A stretch of DNA of 28,222 nucleotides from JBOHSA01 sp050732995 (lineage in GTDB: Bacteria; Gemmatimonadota; Gemmatimonadetes; Gemmatimonadales; GWC2-71-9), in the NCBI GenBank assembly GCA_050732995.1, contig JBOHSA010000122.1, forward strand, positions 1-28,222, given 5' to 3'. A program made the translations under genes and the position numbers. The first letter of the stretch is position 1; every line of letters begins with the position of its first letter. The notes under the pieces were generated by a model, which saw nothing but the letters and a program-made list of their open reading frames with translations, did no database searches and was not told the origin of the DNA. Positions 14,146-21,824 of this stretch are shown one piece after another.

Positions 14146-16448
14146 GCGAGCCAACACCCGGCAAGCGGTTCGTCACCACCACCGTCGAGATCGAGGGTCG
14201 CGAGGAAACGACCGTGGTCGAGCTCCCGGCGTTCGAGCCCGCGCCGTGGGGACCCGATGCGTTGCTCGACACGGTCGGCTCCCGGGTGACGCGGCTCGAC
14301 GCGGTGGAAAAGGTGACCGGGCGCGCCCGCTACACGCAGGACGTGCAGCTGCCGGGCATGGTGCACGCCCGCGTCGTGCGCGCCGCGATTCCCGCGGGTC
14401 GGGTCGTGCGGCTCGATCTGAGCCGGGTCCGGCGGCTCTCCAGCGTCCGCGCCGTGCTCACCGGCGAGGACGTTCCCGGCACCGCGTGGCTCGGGGACGA
14501 GCCGCTGTTCAGCCCGCGCGTGTGCTATTGGGGCCAGCCGCTCGCCGCCGTCGCCGCCGACACGGAGGCGGAGGCCCGCGACGCGGTGCGGCTCGCCCGC
14601 GTGCGGTACGCCGCCGGTCGGTTCCGCGTAGATCTGCCCGCCGGCGAATCGATCCGCACCGGCCACCTCCACGTGACCGCGCCCGAGACCCGGAAGGAAG
14701 AGCGGGGCGGCGTGGAGGCCGCGCTGGCCGCGGCCGAGGTCGCCGTCACGGCGACCTATCGGGTCCCCGTCGCGCTGCATCAGGCGCTCGAGACCCACGG
14801 CTCCGTAGTTCACTGGGAGGGCGAGCGGATCACAGTCTACGACTCCACGCAGGGCATCTTCCGCGTCCGCCGGGAGCTGGCGGAATTTTTGGGAATCGGC
14901 CACCACCAGGTGCGCGTCGTCACACCCTACATGGGCGGCGGCTTCGGCGCCAAGAACTCCTGCGGGGCTTACACGGTGATCGCGGCCCTGGTGTCGCGGA
15001 AGACTGGCCGCCCGGTGCGCTGCGTCTGGGATCGGCACGAGGAGTGTGTCGACGCGGGGCACCGCCCCGAGACGGTGTTCCGCGTGACGGCCGCGGCGCG
15101 ACGGGACGGCACCCTCGTCGCGCTCGACGTCGAAGCCTGGGTCGCCATGGGTGTCGCCGGGTGGCCGGGAGGGCCCGGGAGAATCTTCCAGGATCTGTAC
15201 CGCTGTCCCAACGTGCGCGTCGTGCAGCACTTCTGGTATGGCAACGTGGCCGGCATGGAGTCGTTTCGCGCCCCGTTCCACGTGGAGGGGGCGTTCGCGC
15301 TTGAGAGCGCCATGGATCTGCTCGCGCGCCGGCTGGAGATGGACCCGCTCGAGCTGCGCCGCCGCAACCATGCGCACGAGGACCCCGTCAAGCAGCGGCC
15401 CTATTCCAGCGAGCTCCTGCGCGAATGCTATGACTCGGTAGCCGGGCGGATCGGCTGGGCTGAGAAACGAGGGCGTGGCAAGCGGAGTGGCCGGTTCGCG
15501 CGCGGGGTCGGCGTCGCGAGCCAGGTGTGGGGCGGGGGCGGCGGGCCCCCCGCCTACGCCCTGGTCCGGTTGCACCGCGACGGCACCGCGCTGGTTCTAA
15601 CCGGCACCCAGGACCTGGGCACCGGGGCCCGAACAGTCTTCACTCAGATCGCGGCCGACGCGTTAGGATTGCCGCTCGAGGACGTCCGTATCGTCATCGG
15701 CGACACCGACGCCGGGCCTTACACCAACAACTCCTGGGGGAGCATCACCACCGCGTCCGTCGGGCCCGCGGTCCGGATGGCCGCCGAGGATGCCAAGCGG
15801 CAGCTGTTCGAGGTCGCCGCCGAGCTACTGGGCGGGGCGAAACCGGACCAGCTCAAAACCCGGCGCGGCCGGATCTCGGTGTGCGGCCGCGGGCCGTCGA
15901 TCCCGGTCCGGAAGGTGACGGAGCAGCTCGGGGACATCACGATCATCGGGCGGGGGCACCGCGGCCCGAACCCGCCGGGGGTCACCGTCAACAGTTTCGG
16001 CGCGCAGGCGGCGGAGGTAGAGGTGGATCGTCTCACGGGCCGCGTGCGGGTGCTGCGGATCGTGGCGGCGCACGATTGTGGCCGCCCCGTGAACCCGGAG
16101 CTGGCCGAGAGCCAGCTCCACGGCGGCATCATCCTCGGGTTGGGCTATGCCCTGTTCGAGCGCCGGCTCGCCGACGGCGCGCTGGGCCGCCCGCTCAACC
16201 TGGGGCTCCACGAGTACAAGATCCCCACGTTCGCCGACGTGCCCGCGATCGATGCTCGGATCATTTCGGCGGCGGACCCGGTCGCAAACCACGTGGGGGT
16301 GAAGGGGCTCGCCGAGCCGCCGATCATCCCGACCGCGCCCGCCATTGCGAATGCGGTGTTCGACGCACTCGGGGTGCAGGTCACCGAGCTGCCGCTGACG
16401 CCGAGCCGGATCCTCGCCGCCGTTCGTCAGGCCCGTGCGGAGCCATAA
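14142..16448 (+). CDS. Molybdenum hydroxylase large (molybdopterin) subunit
   Basis: A 768-residue protein of the xanthine dehydrogenase large-subunit superfamily (COG1529). The N-terminal domain begins RLDAVEKVTGRARYTQDVQLPGM in pieces typical of the family; MGGGFGAKNSCG and TGRPVRCVWDR are cofactor-binding segments. ESFRAPFHVEGAFALESAMDLLA corresponds to the RAPG-x3-G-x-FALE segment of YagR/PaoC-like enzymes. GTQDLGTGARTVF and GVKGLAEPPIIPTAPAIANAV include the expected active-site glutamate. The AYxCSFR loop of true CO dehydrogenase is absent, so this is not a CoxL. An aldehyde or N-heterocycle substrate is more likely. ATG 14142 is chosen because it overlaps the small subunit stop and starts the conserved region; the longer open frame upstream is shadow sequence. 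Confidence 0.9.
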   Translation: MSEPTPGKRFVTTTVEIEGREETTVVELPAFEPAPWGPDALLDTVGSRVTRLDAVEKVTGRARYTQDVQLPGMVHARVVRAAIPAGRVVRLDLSRVRRLSSVRAVLTGEDVPGTAWLGDEPLFSPRVCYWGQPLAAVAADTEAEARDAVRLARVRYAAGRFRVDLPAGESIRTGHLHVTAPETRKEERGGVEAALAAAEVAVTATYRVPVALHQALETHGSVVHWEGERITVYDSTQGIFRVRRELAEFLGIGHHQVRVVTPYMGGGFGAKNSCGAYTVIAALVSRKTGRPVRCVWDRHEECVDAGHRPETVFRVTAAARRDGTLVALDVEAWVAMGVAGWPGGPGRIFQDLYRCPNVRVVQHFWYGNVAGMESFRAPFHVEGAFALESAMDLLARRLEMDPLELRRRNHAHEDPVKQRPYSSELLRECYDSVAGRIGWAEKRGRGKRSGRFARGVGVASQVWGGGGGPPAYALVRLHRDGTALVLTGTQDLGTGARTVFTQIAADALGLPLEDVRIVIGDTDAGPYTNNSWGSITTASVGPAVRMAAEDAKRQLFEVAAELLGGAKPDQLKTRRGRISVCGRGPSIPVRKVTEQLGDITIIGRGHRGPNPPGVTVNSFGAQAAEVEVDRLTGRVRVLRIVAAHDCGRPVNPELAESQLHGGIILGLGYALFERRLADGALGRPLNLGLHEYKIPTFADVPAIDARIISAADPVANHVGVKGLAEPPIIPTAPAIANAVFDALGVQVTELPLTPSRILAAVRQARAEP

Positions 16449-16460
16449 CGCCCCGCTCCA

Positions 16461-16484
16461 GTATCACAGATACCCGTCAGTATC
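16461..16484. promoter_or_regulatory. Composite operator copy 1: GTATC-N3-GATAC-N6-GTATC
   Basis: GTATC at 16461, GATAC at 16469 and GTATC at 16480. It lies in the 44-base gap between the convergent stops of the molybdenum hydroxylase gene and the M50 protease gene, so it is not in an obvious promoter. It matches copy 2 at all 15 core bases and at several spacer positions. Confidence 0.8.
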
Positions 16485-16492
16485 TCCCCACG

Positions 16493-17533
16493 TCACCGCG
16501 CAGCGCTGATGGGAACCTGGAGCTCCATCAGCAGCGCGAGGGCGGCAACGAGGAACCCGTATTCCCAGAGGGTGCGGCGGTCGCCCGGATCGGGCGCTTG
16601 CCCGGCCGCCGCCCGCCCGAATGCGACCAGCAAGAGCAGCAGGAGCATCCCTTCGGCCGTGAGGATAAACACCGCCCCGATCGCTGCGACCGCGATCCAG
16701 CGCTGGCGGCGGTTGAGGGCGTTGAAGGCCCAACCGCCGTCGAGCTGCCAGATCGGCGCCAAGTTGAACAGGTTCACCAACGCTCCGATCCGGGCGAGCG
16801 CGCCCCAGTACGGGATATCGGTGACGAGGTACGCGGTGAAGGCGGTGAGCGCCGCCCCGAGCCCCCAGATCGGGCCGGCCAAGCCGACCCGGGCGTCGGC
16901 GAGACGGTCGTTCGGGTAGGCGCGAGTGCGAATGATCGCGCCGAAACCGGGAATGAACATCGGTGCGGTGGCCTTGATGCCGAACTTCCGCAGCATGGCC
17001 ACGTGACCCATTTCATGGATGTAGATCGAGGCGATCAGGCCCGCGGCGAATTTCCAGCCCCACACCGCCCAATAGACGCCGAGCGACAGGATCATCGAAA
17101 AGAACGTGCTCGCCTTGGTGAGACCGAGCAGGAGCAGCTTTCCCTTGGTCAGCAGGAAGACGAGGATGAACTTGAATTTCCAAAGGAACAGGCCGAGGAC
17201 GCCGATGAGACCGGCGCCCGAAGCCCACGCGGATCGCTTGACGGCCTGTGCAGCCGGCTGCGCGTCGAGCTGCTTCGAAAGCGCGGTGAATCTCTCGCTC
17301 ACCCGTTCGCGTTGGCGCGTGCCGAACGGGAGCAGGTCCAGCGCCTGGCGCCACGCGGCGCTGGCGGCGGCCAGGTCGCCCGCCGCTTGCGCCCGCTCCG
17401 CCTCCTCGGCCAAGCGCTTCAGCTCGGCGCCGTGCACCAGCCGTCCGCAGGCGGGGCAGGCGAGGAGCGTCACGGCCAGCTCCGTGCCGCACTGCGGGCA
17501 AACGGAGGCCCCGGTCGCTGCGGCGTCCGTCAC
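16493..17533 (-). CDS. Site-2-protease-like M50 metalloprotease with zinc ribbon
   Basis: A 346-residue membrane protein. Residues 12-29 form a zinc ribbon (CPQCG and CPACG). A helical segment (about 35-90, RLAEEAERAQAAGDLAAASAAW) resembles a TPR pair. About six membrane segments follow. The zinc site HEMGH has His173, Glu174 and His177 inside IYIHEMGHVAML, and the third ligand is in NLAPIWQLDGG, the M50 LDG motif. Family members cut substrates within the membrane, often anti-sigma factors. Here, as in several ribbon-bearing homologues, the target is unknown. It is the second gene of an operon: its ATG overlaps the stop of the upstream zinc-ribbon membrane protein (ATGA). Confidence 0.87.
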   Translation of the reverse strand: MTDAAATGASVCPQCGTELAVTLLACPACGRLVHGAELKRLAEEAERAQAAGDLAAASAAWRQALDLLPFGTRQRERVSERFTALSKQLDAQPAAQAVKRSAWASGAGLIGVLGLFLWKFKFILVFLLTKGKLLLLGLTKASTFFSMILSLGVYWAVWGWKFAAGLIASIYIHEMGHVAMLRKFGIKATAPMFIPGFGAIIRTRAYPNDRLADARVGLAGPIWGLGAALTAFTAYLVTDIPYWGALARIGALVNLFNLAPIWQLDGGWAFNALNRRQRWIAVAAIGAVFILTAEGMLLLLLLVAFGRAAAGQAPDPGDRRTLWEYGFLVAALALLMELQVPISAAR

Positions 17534-18300
17534 CGCGAAGCGGTCTGCGGCGCCGGGCCGGCGCCGACCTTGTACGGGCCCGTGATCCTGAGCTCCGCTC
17601 GCTGATTCAGCTTCCAGGCCTCGTACAGCGCGAACCCGATGATGAGCAAGCCGATGATGTTCTCCAGGCCCGCGATGAACGGCAGCGCGTAGACGAATCC
17701 CGCGAATACGACCAAGGCGACGAGGAACCCCGCCGTCGACATTCCCCCGCCCGCTGCCCGTGAAGAGTCCCTACCGGTCGCGGCCGCGAGTCCCGCCGTG
17801 TCGCGCAGACTGGCCGCCCCACCGTTTGCCGATGAGTCCGGGCTCAGCAAGGCAACGTCCTGCTTGCGGACCTCCTTGATGATCAGCGGCACGTAGGTGG
17901 AGACGATGGCGCTGTAGGTCAGGAAGATCGCCAGCGCCTGATAGCGCCAGCCACCACGCCCGTTGGACCCTTTCTTCACCGCGCTACCCACCAGCAGGCC
18001 GACCACGATCGCGACCAGGCCGATTTCATATCCCGTCAGCGCCAGAATGGCGTAGTAGATGCCCGCGCCTACCAGGGACGCGATGAGGCCCAGGCCCAGC
18101 GCTTTGGCGAACCGCCCGACGCTCGTGCCCCGGTTCCACGCGGCCTCGAGCGGCCCGCGGCAGCGCTCGCACACCGCCACGCCGTTCACCTCGTAATACG
18201 AACCGGTGATGGGCTGACGGCAGTTGCCGCATGCGGAGATGGCCGCCCCGCCCTCGGCGTGCTCTGCACGGTCGAACTGCAGTTTCTCGTTTTCGGTCAT
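17530..18300 (-). CDS. Zinc-ribbon multi-pass membrane protein, function unknown
   Basis: A 256-residue protein. The N-terminal cytoplasmic part has two CxxC pairs (Cys24/Cys27 and Cys44/Cys47, in ACGNCRQPITGSYY and VCERCRGPLEAAW), a rubredoxin or LIM-like zinc site. Then come three hydrophobic segments at about 68-90, 93-113 and 122-150, a polar Ser/Ala/Gly-rich loop (about 155-190, with several serines), and two more segments at about 195-215 and 217-238. The start is ATG 18300, with GGAG 8 bases upstream; the longer frame to 18369 has no better start. It overlaps the M50 protease gene by 4 bases, so the two products are likely made together, and it could be a partner or substrate of the protease. 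Confidence 0.75.
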   Translation of the reverse strand: MTENEKLQFDRAEHAEGGAAISACGNCRQPITGSYYEVNGVAVCERCRGPLEAAWNRGTSVGRFAKALGLGLIASLVGAGIYYAILALTGYEIGLVAIVVGLLVGSAVKKGSNGRGGWRYQALAIFLTYSAIVSTYVPLIIKEVRKQDVALLSPDSSANGGAASLRDTAGLAAATGRDSSRAAGGGMSTAGFLVALVVFAGFVYALPFIAGLENIIGLLIIGFALYEAWKLNQRAELRITGPYKVGAGPAPQTASR

Positions 18301-18392
18301 GATGAGCTCCACCGGGAGTCCATGTCTGGGCGCGGGAGCCAATGTTCTGATTCGGCTGGAGGGGCGCAAGCGGGGCTGATAGCGACGCTAGC

Positions 18393-18418
18393 TGGTATCT
18401 CAGATACCATCCGGTATC
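18393..18418. promoter_or_regulatory. Composite operator copy 2, containing a 17-base palindrome
   Basis: The first two arms form the perfect palindrome TGGTATCT-C-AGATACCA (18393-18409); a third GTATC lies at 18414. The core spacing is GTATC-N3-GATAC-N6-GTATC. It sits between the VKOR gene and the zinc-ribbon/M50 operon, about 95 bases before ATG 18300, where a promoter for that operon is expected. The one-base centre excludes an RNA hairpin as the main role and suggests a dimeric DNA-binding protein. Confidence 0.85.
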
Positions 18419-18447
18419 GTCCTGTGCTACTCAACCTACCGCGAGCG

Positions 18448-18885
18448 CTAGGCCCGTCCTGTCCCAACCCGTGCCAGCAGGCTCAGCCAAAGGACCAGGT
18501 TCGCAGCGTGTCCCACCCAGCAGATGCGGCACTCGAGATCGCGAGAAACCAGGTAGTGAGCCAGGTAGACACTCATCGCGAGCGCCAGACTGGCGCCGAC
18601 CAGCAGCGCGGCTGTCGGCCAGCGGAGCCACGTTCCCACAACCAAGCCGGCATAAAGTACGAGCGCGAGGGTCGCGTTGGGCACTCCCAGCAGCGCCGCC
18701 TTGGGCGTGCGAAACAGCACCTGGCACCCGCCGGCTTCGAGTCGACAGACCCTTGGTCCCGTGAGGAAACTGGGAAGGATTCGGTGTCGGCCATACAATG
18801 CGGCTGCCGCGGCCAAGGACCCAACACCGATCGCGCTGGCAGTAACGGCGTCGAACAACCCGGAGGGGACAACGAGGGTGGACAT
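18448..18885 (-). CDS. VKOR-family membrane disulfide oxidase
   Basis: A 145-residue vitamin K epoxide reductase-like protein with four predicted membrane helices. The active-site CxxC is Cys119/Cys122 in ECRICWVGHAAN, followed by the conserved H-x2-N spacing. The loop cysteines Cys47 and Cys54 (VCRLEAGGCQVL) sit where VKOR enzymes relay electrons. Bacterial homologues reoxidise DsbA-like partners using quinone. No fused thioredoxin domain is present and no dsbA-like gene is in the window. ATG 18885 is preferred to the more upstream frame (to 18957) because it starts the first hydrophobic segment properly; its ribosome binding site is weak. It shares the intergenic region, including composite operator 3, with the divergent TetR gene. 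Confidence 0.83.
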   Translation of the reverse strand: MSTLVVPSGLFDAVTASAIGVGSLAAAAALYGRHRILPSFLTGPRVCRLEAGGCQVLFRTPKAALLGVPNATLALVLYAGLVVGTWLRWPTAALLVGASLALAMSVYLAHYLVSRDLECRICWVGHAANLVLWLSLLARVGTGRA

Positions 18886-18924
18886 GGGTGAGCCTAAATA
18901 TGGCAACCACGCCCGAGCCGAGAA

Positions 18925-18957
18925 TGCTTGTGCAAGCAAGATTCGACTCAGTATCAT
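18925..18957 (+). promoter_or_regulatory. Candidate tetR promoter with TGCTTG palindrome
   Basis: TTGTGC (18928-18933) and TATCAT (18952-18957) are 18 bases apart. The -10 ends 8 bases before ATG 18966, predicting a start of transcription at or next to the ATG. The -35 lies in an inverted repeat TGCTTG-TG-CAAGCA (18925-18938), and the -10 lies in composite operator 3. Confidence 0.5.
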
Positions 18958-18974
18958 TGATCCCCATGAGTATC
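18951..18974. promoter_or_regulatory. Composite operator copy 3 over the tetR start
   Basis: GTATC at 18951 and GTATC at 18970 have the same 19-base offset as in copies 1 and 2, and the middle arm at 18959 is GATCC, one base from GATAC. It overlaps the predicted -10 box and the ATG of the TetR gene, the usual place for autorepression. Confidence 0.7.
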
Positions 18975-19385
18975 ATCCTTCAGCGGCGTAAAGCCGAGAC
19001 GAGGGCCCTGCTCCTCGAGGCTGGACTGAAGATCGTTGCCGAGCGCGGTCTGGAGCTGGCCACACTCGACGCCGTCGCCCAAGCTGCTGGGTTCACCAAA
19101 GGCGCGATCTATCGACAGTTCCCAACCCGAGGCGCGTTCGTTCTCGCCCTGTTCGAGCAATTCGCCGCAGTCGCCCGGGCGGGGTCTGGCGCCCGCCAGG
19201 CCCCCTGGTTCATCCCCTTGTGCTTGCAGTTCGCCGCCCAGGCCATGCGCAATCCGCTCCTCAAGCGCCGGTTGGCCGTGGTGCTTGCCGAGGCCCCCGA
19301 TGGCGGGTCGGCCGAGGGGCAGCTGCTGAAGGCCCTGGCGCGAGTCTTCCCGCCTGCTCAAACCCCCGACCGGGCGACGCCGTAG
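18966..19385 (+). CDS. TetR-family transcriptional regulator, short C-terminus
   Basis: A 139-residue protein from ATG 18966. The N-terminal domain is a clear TetR helix-turn-helix: RRKAETRALLLEAGLKIVAERG, then TLDAVAQAAGFTKGAIYRQFPTRGAFVLALFEQ. The ligand-binding part is short: most TetR proteins have ~190-200 residues, and this one ends after ~80 more residues in a Pro-rich tail. It may be a natural short form or may have lost its C-terminus, as the genes just downstream are damaged. The open frame begins at 18888, but ATG 18966 fits the family start and the promoter. No Shine-Dalgarno sequence is present. It probably binds the composite GTATC operators, including one over its own start. 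Confidence 0.82.
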   Translation: MSIILQRRKAETRALLLEAGLKIVAERGLELATLDAVAQAAGFTKGAIYRQFPTRGAFVLALFEQFAAVARAGSGARQAPWFIPLCLQFAAQAMRNPLLKRRLAVVLAEAPDGGSAEGQLLKALARVFPPAQTPDRATP

Positions 19386-19414
19386 GGATCCCATCCCTTA
19401 CAGGAGACCGACCA

Positions 19415-19676
19415 ATGAAATGCGGTGCCATCGTACTGGGGCTCGCCCTCGTGGCTCCGGCACTCTCCCGGGCGCAGACCGCGAGTGATTCCGCCGCCAT
19501 TCGCGCGACCGCGCTCGATTAGATCGAAGGCTATTACGCAGGGAACGGCGAGCGCATGGCGCGCGCCCTGCACCCGGAGCTCGCGAAGCGCATCGTGCGC
19601 ACGAACCCTCAAGGTCGCAGCTCGCTCGGGCAAATGAGCGCCATGAGCCTCGTGCAGGGGACCCGTTCGGGCGGTG
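19415..19676 (+). pseudogene. Secreted lumazine-binding/NTF2-like protein, nonsense mutation and truncation
   Basis: The gene has an AGGAG ribosome binding site and ATG 19415, and begins with a normal signal peptide (MKCGAIVLGLALVAPALSRAQ). In-frame TAG at 19520-19522 interrupts it where relatives have an aromatic residue (ALD-stop-IEGYYAGNGERM). The frame continues with good coding sequence (ALHPELAKRIVRTNPQGR, MSAMSLVQGTRSGGG) and then loses homology at about 19676, where a piece of another gene begins in a different frame. Two independent lesions make it a pseudogene unless the stop is read through. Confidence 0.7.
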
Positions 19677-19907
19677 GCCGCCTGGCTCCGGGCCCTGGAG
19701 CGCGACCATCCCTTCGTGCTGACGGGTATCGGCTTCGATTGGGTGGCGGGCCGGTTTCTCGGGGAGATCCCCGAGGCCGCGGCGACCGCCCTGGCCCGCC
19801 GGTTCCAGGCCTTTTGCCCCGACATCGTCGAGCAGGGCACGGGATCGGTCGCCGCCCTGGCGCGGGGGCTGCGGACGACACGTCAGCTGTACTGCTGGTG
19901 GGACTAG
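19674..19907 (+). pseudogene. C-terminal fragment of a DUF4253-like protein
   Basis: The 77-codon frame contains WLRALERDHPFVLTGIGFD, a segment with ARRFQAFCPDIVEQG, and ends LYCWWD. This resembles the end of DUF4253 proteins (H-x-AFCPD, QG, terminal FWWD). The N-terminal two thirds of the family are missing, and the piece is joined directly to the truncated gene upstream. It probably results from a deletion that took the end of one gene and the start of the next. Family recall is by motif only. Confidence 0.5.
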
Positions 19908-19911
19908 AGCG

Positions 19912-20274
19912 ATGCCGCGCCGGTTCGTCGATCTGAGCCACGAAATCGAGCATGGGATGGTCACCTACCGCGGGCTCCCGCCGCCGGTGATCGGTGACTG
20001 GCTGGACCGGAAGGCCTACATCGACGCCTCGTTTCACCGGTACGCGGACGGCCCGGACGTGGCGGCCTTCGCGCTCGAGGCGGTGGCGGATCTCGAGGCG
20101 CTCGTGGTGCGGCCGGCGCACACGCTCCTGCTCGGCGCCGGCATCCCGATCGTCGAGCACCTCACGAACCTGGGCGCCCTCCCCGATCGCGGCTGCCGGT
20201 TCTTCGCGGTGCCGGTGACGGTCAAAGGGATGGGCAGTTTTCCGGTGCGCGCGTTCGGACTGATCGATGGCTGA
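19912..20274 (+). pseudogene. Cyclase/kynurenine formamidase-like protein with internal deletions
   Basis: A 120-codon open frame. Its start (FVDLSHEIEHGMVTYRGLP) and end (HTLLLGAGIPIVEHL and FFAVPVTVKGMGSFPVRAF) are clear Cyclase family (PF04199) sequence, but relatives are ~210 residues. Missing are the stretch before FHRYADG, which carries the metal-binding HxGTHxD-type motif, and the whole middle between LEALVV and HTLLL. Both losses keep the frame, so a protein could be made, but it lacks the metal site and should be inactive. Confidence 0.7.
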
Positions 20275-20296
20275 GCGGCACGCGATCGCGCGGCCC

Positions 20297-21646
20297 CTAG
20301 TCCGCCGGCACCGCCTCCGCCCGGTTTTCGCGGCCGGCGTCCCGCTCCCCGAGTTTCCGCTCGATCTCCCGCGTGATGTGCATCGAGCAGAACTTGGGTC
20401 CGCACATGGCGCAGAACTCCGCCGACTTGAAGTACTCGTCGGGCAGCGACTCGTCGTGCAGCGCCCGCGCCCGGTCGGGGTCGAGCGACAGGCGGAACTG
20501 CTCCGACCAGTCGAACGCGAACCGCGCGCGCGACAGGGCGTCGTCGCGCTGGCGCGCGCCGGGCCGACGCCGCGCGAGGTCGGCCGCGTGCGCCGCGATC
20601 TTGTAGGCGATCACGCCCTCACGCACTTCTTCCGCGTTCGGCAGGCCGAGGTGCTCCTTGCGCGTCACGTAGCACAGCATGTCGGCCCCGAACCAGCCGA
20701 TCATCGCCGCTCCGATCGCGGAGGTGATGTGGTCGTAGCCCGGCGCCACGTCGGTGACCAGCGGTCCCAGCGTGTAGAACGGCGCGTCGTGACACAGCTC
20801 CTTCTCGAGCCGGACGTTCACCTCGATCTGATGCATCGGAATGTGTCCCGGCCCCTCGATCATCACCTGCACGTCCCGCGCCCAGGCGCGCTCGGTGAGT
20901 TCCCCCAGCACCACCAGCTCGGCGAGCTGCGCCCGGTCGGTCGCGTCGGCGATGGCGCCGGGCCGGAGCCCGTCCCCCAACGACAACGTCACATCGTACG
21001 CGCGCGCGATCTCGAGGATGCGGTCGTACTCCGTGTACAAGGGGTTCTGCCGGTCGTGGTGCATCATCCAGTAGGCGAGCAGCGAGCCGCCGCGGGATAC
21101 GATCCCGGTGACCCGGCCCAGGGCGAGCCCTACGTGCTCCCGCAGGATCCCGCAGTGCACGGTCACGTAGTCCACCCCCTGCCGGGCCTGGTGCTCGATC
21201 ATGTCCAGCAGGTCGTCGGCCGTGAGGTCCTCGACCTTCTTCACCTGCGTCACCGCCTGGTAGATCGGCACTGTGCCGATCGGCACGGGTGAGGCGTCGA
21301 TGATCGCCTGGCGGATCGCATCGATGTTGCCGCCGGTCGACAGGTCCATCACCGTGTCCGCGCCGTAGTGCACGGCGTGATGCAGCTTTTCCAGCTCCTG
21401 CTCGATGTTCGACTCCACGGCCGAGTTGCCGATGTTGGCGTTGATTTTGACCCGGGCGACCTTGCCGATCGCCATCGGATCCAGGCGCTGTTGGAGATGG
21501 TTCTCGTTGGCCGGAATGACCAGCCGGCCGCTGGCGACCTCGGCGCGGATCACCTCGACCGGGAGCTCCTCCCGCTCGGCAACCCGGCGCATTTCGGGGG
21601 TGATGGTGCCCTGGCGGGCGGAAAACATCTGCGTGCGGCAGGTCAT
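20297..21646 (-). CDS. thiC: Phosphomethylpyrimidine synthase
   Basis: A 449-residue protein of the shorter ThiC form. It converts 5-aminoimidazole ribotide to hydroxymethylpyrimidine phosphate with S-adenosylmethionine and a [4Fe-4S] cluster, the pyrimidine branch of thiamine synthesis. The C-terminal cluster motif CAMCGPKFC is intact. Other signatures include KINANIGNS, MDLSTGGNI, YVTVHCGI, EGPGHIPMHQI and FYTLGPLVTDVAPGYDHI. The N-terminal ~100 residues found in the long E. coli form are absent, as in many other phyla. ATG 21646 follows a TPP riboswitch whose last arm carries the ribosome binding site. No other thi gene is in the window. Confidence 0.97.
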   Translation of the reverse strand: MTCRTQMFSARQGTITPEMRRVAEREELPVEVIRAEVASGRLVIPANENHLQQRLDPMAIGKVARVKINANIGNSAVESNIEQELEKLHHAVHYGADTVMDLSTGGNIDAIRQAIIDASPVPIGTVPIYQAVTQVKKVEDLTADDLLDMIEHQARQGVDYVTVHCGILREHVGLALGRVTGIVSRGGSLLAYWMMHHDRQNPLYTEYDRILEIARAYDVTLSLGDGLRPGAIADATDRAQLAELVVLGELTERAWARDVQVMIEGPGHIPMHQIEVNVRLEKELCHDAPFYTLGPLVTDVAPGYDHITSAIGAAMIGWFGADMLCYVTRKEHLGLPNAEEVREGVIAYKIAAHAADLARRRPGARQRDDALSRARFAFDWSEQFRLSLDPDRARALHDESLPDEYFKSAEFCAMCGPKFCSMHITREIERKLGERDAGRENRAEAVPAD

Positions 21647-21650
21647 CGCG

Positions 21651-21738
21651 ACTCCCTTCGCCGGTCCGAACCGGATCAGGTTCTAAGGGTGTGATCTCAG
21701 CCCGCCGGGCCTTGACTACTGGCGGGCACCCCTGTCGC
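21651..21738 (-). ncRNA. TPP riboswitch (THI element) controlling thiC
   Basis: On the minus strand the leader shows the conserved THI box parts in order: GGGGTGCCC (about 21733-21725), a P3-type stem, GGGCTGAGAT, ACCCTTAGAACCTGATCCGGTT in two parts, and GGCGAAGGGAGT just before the ATG. The terminal GAAGGGAG doubles as ribosome binding site, with 5 bases to ATG 21646, which points to translational control: TPP binding should hide the site. Confidence 0.93.
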
Positions 21739-21743
21739 CTGAC

Positions 21744-21773
21744 AATCTAGACGCCGAGCGGCTGAGAGGCCAA
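21744..21773 (-). promoter_or_regulatory. Candidate thiC promoter
   Basis: Minus-strand TTGGCC (21773-21768) and TAGATT (21749-21744) are 18 bases apart. Initiation about 7 bases on, near 21737, would start the RNA exactly at the riboswitch. The -35 lies in the octamer repeat array. Confidence 0.45.
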
Positions 21774-21815
21774 GGGGCTAAGGGGCTAAGGGGCTAAGAG
21801 GCTAAGAGGCTAAGG
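21761..21815. repeat. Octamer repeat array, unit GRGGCTAA
   Basis: At least six tandem units with an 8-base period: early degenerate units (GCTGAGAG, GCCAAGGG), then GGGGCTAA three times and GAGGCTAA twice, ending in AAGGAGGAG. The last unit grades into the ribosome binding site of the gene at 21825. Related arrays occur at 23731-23851 and 24455-24520. Confidence 0.85.
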
Positions 21816-21824
21816 AGGAGCATT

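Noticed and set aside
13648..16448. Aerobic CO dehydrogenase
   Set aside because: The large subunit lacks the AYxCSFR active-site loop; its corresponding segment is ESFRAPFHVEG, closer to YagR/PaoC-like enzymes.
21761..21815. CRISPR array
   Set aside because: The units are 8 bases with no spacers and no cas genes nearby; it is a simple tandem repeat.
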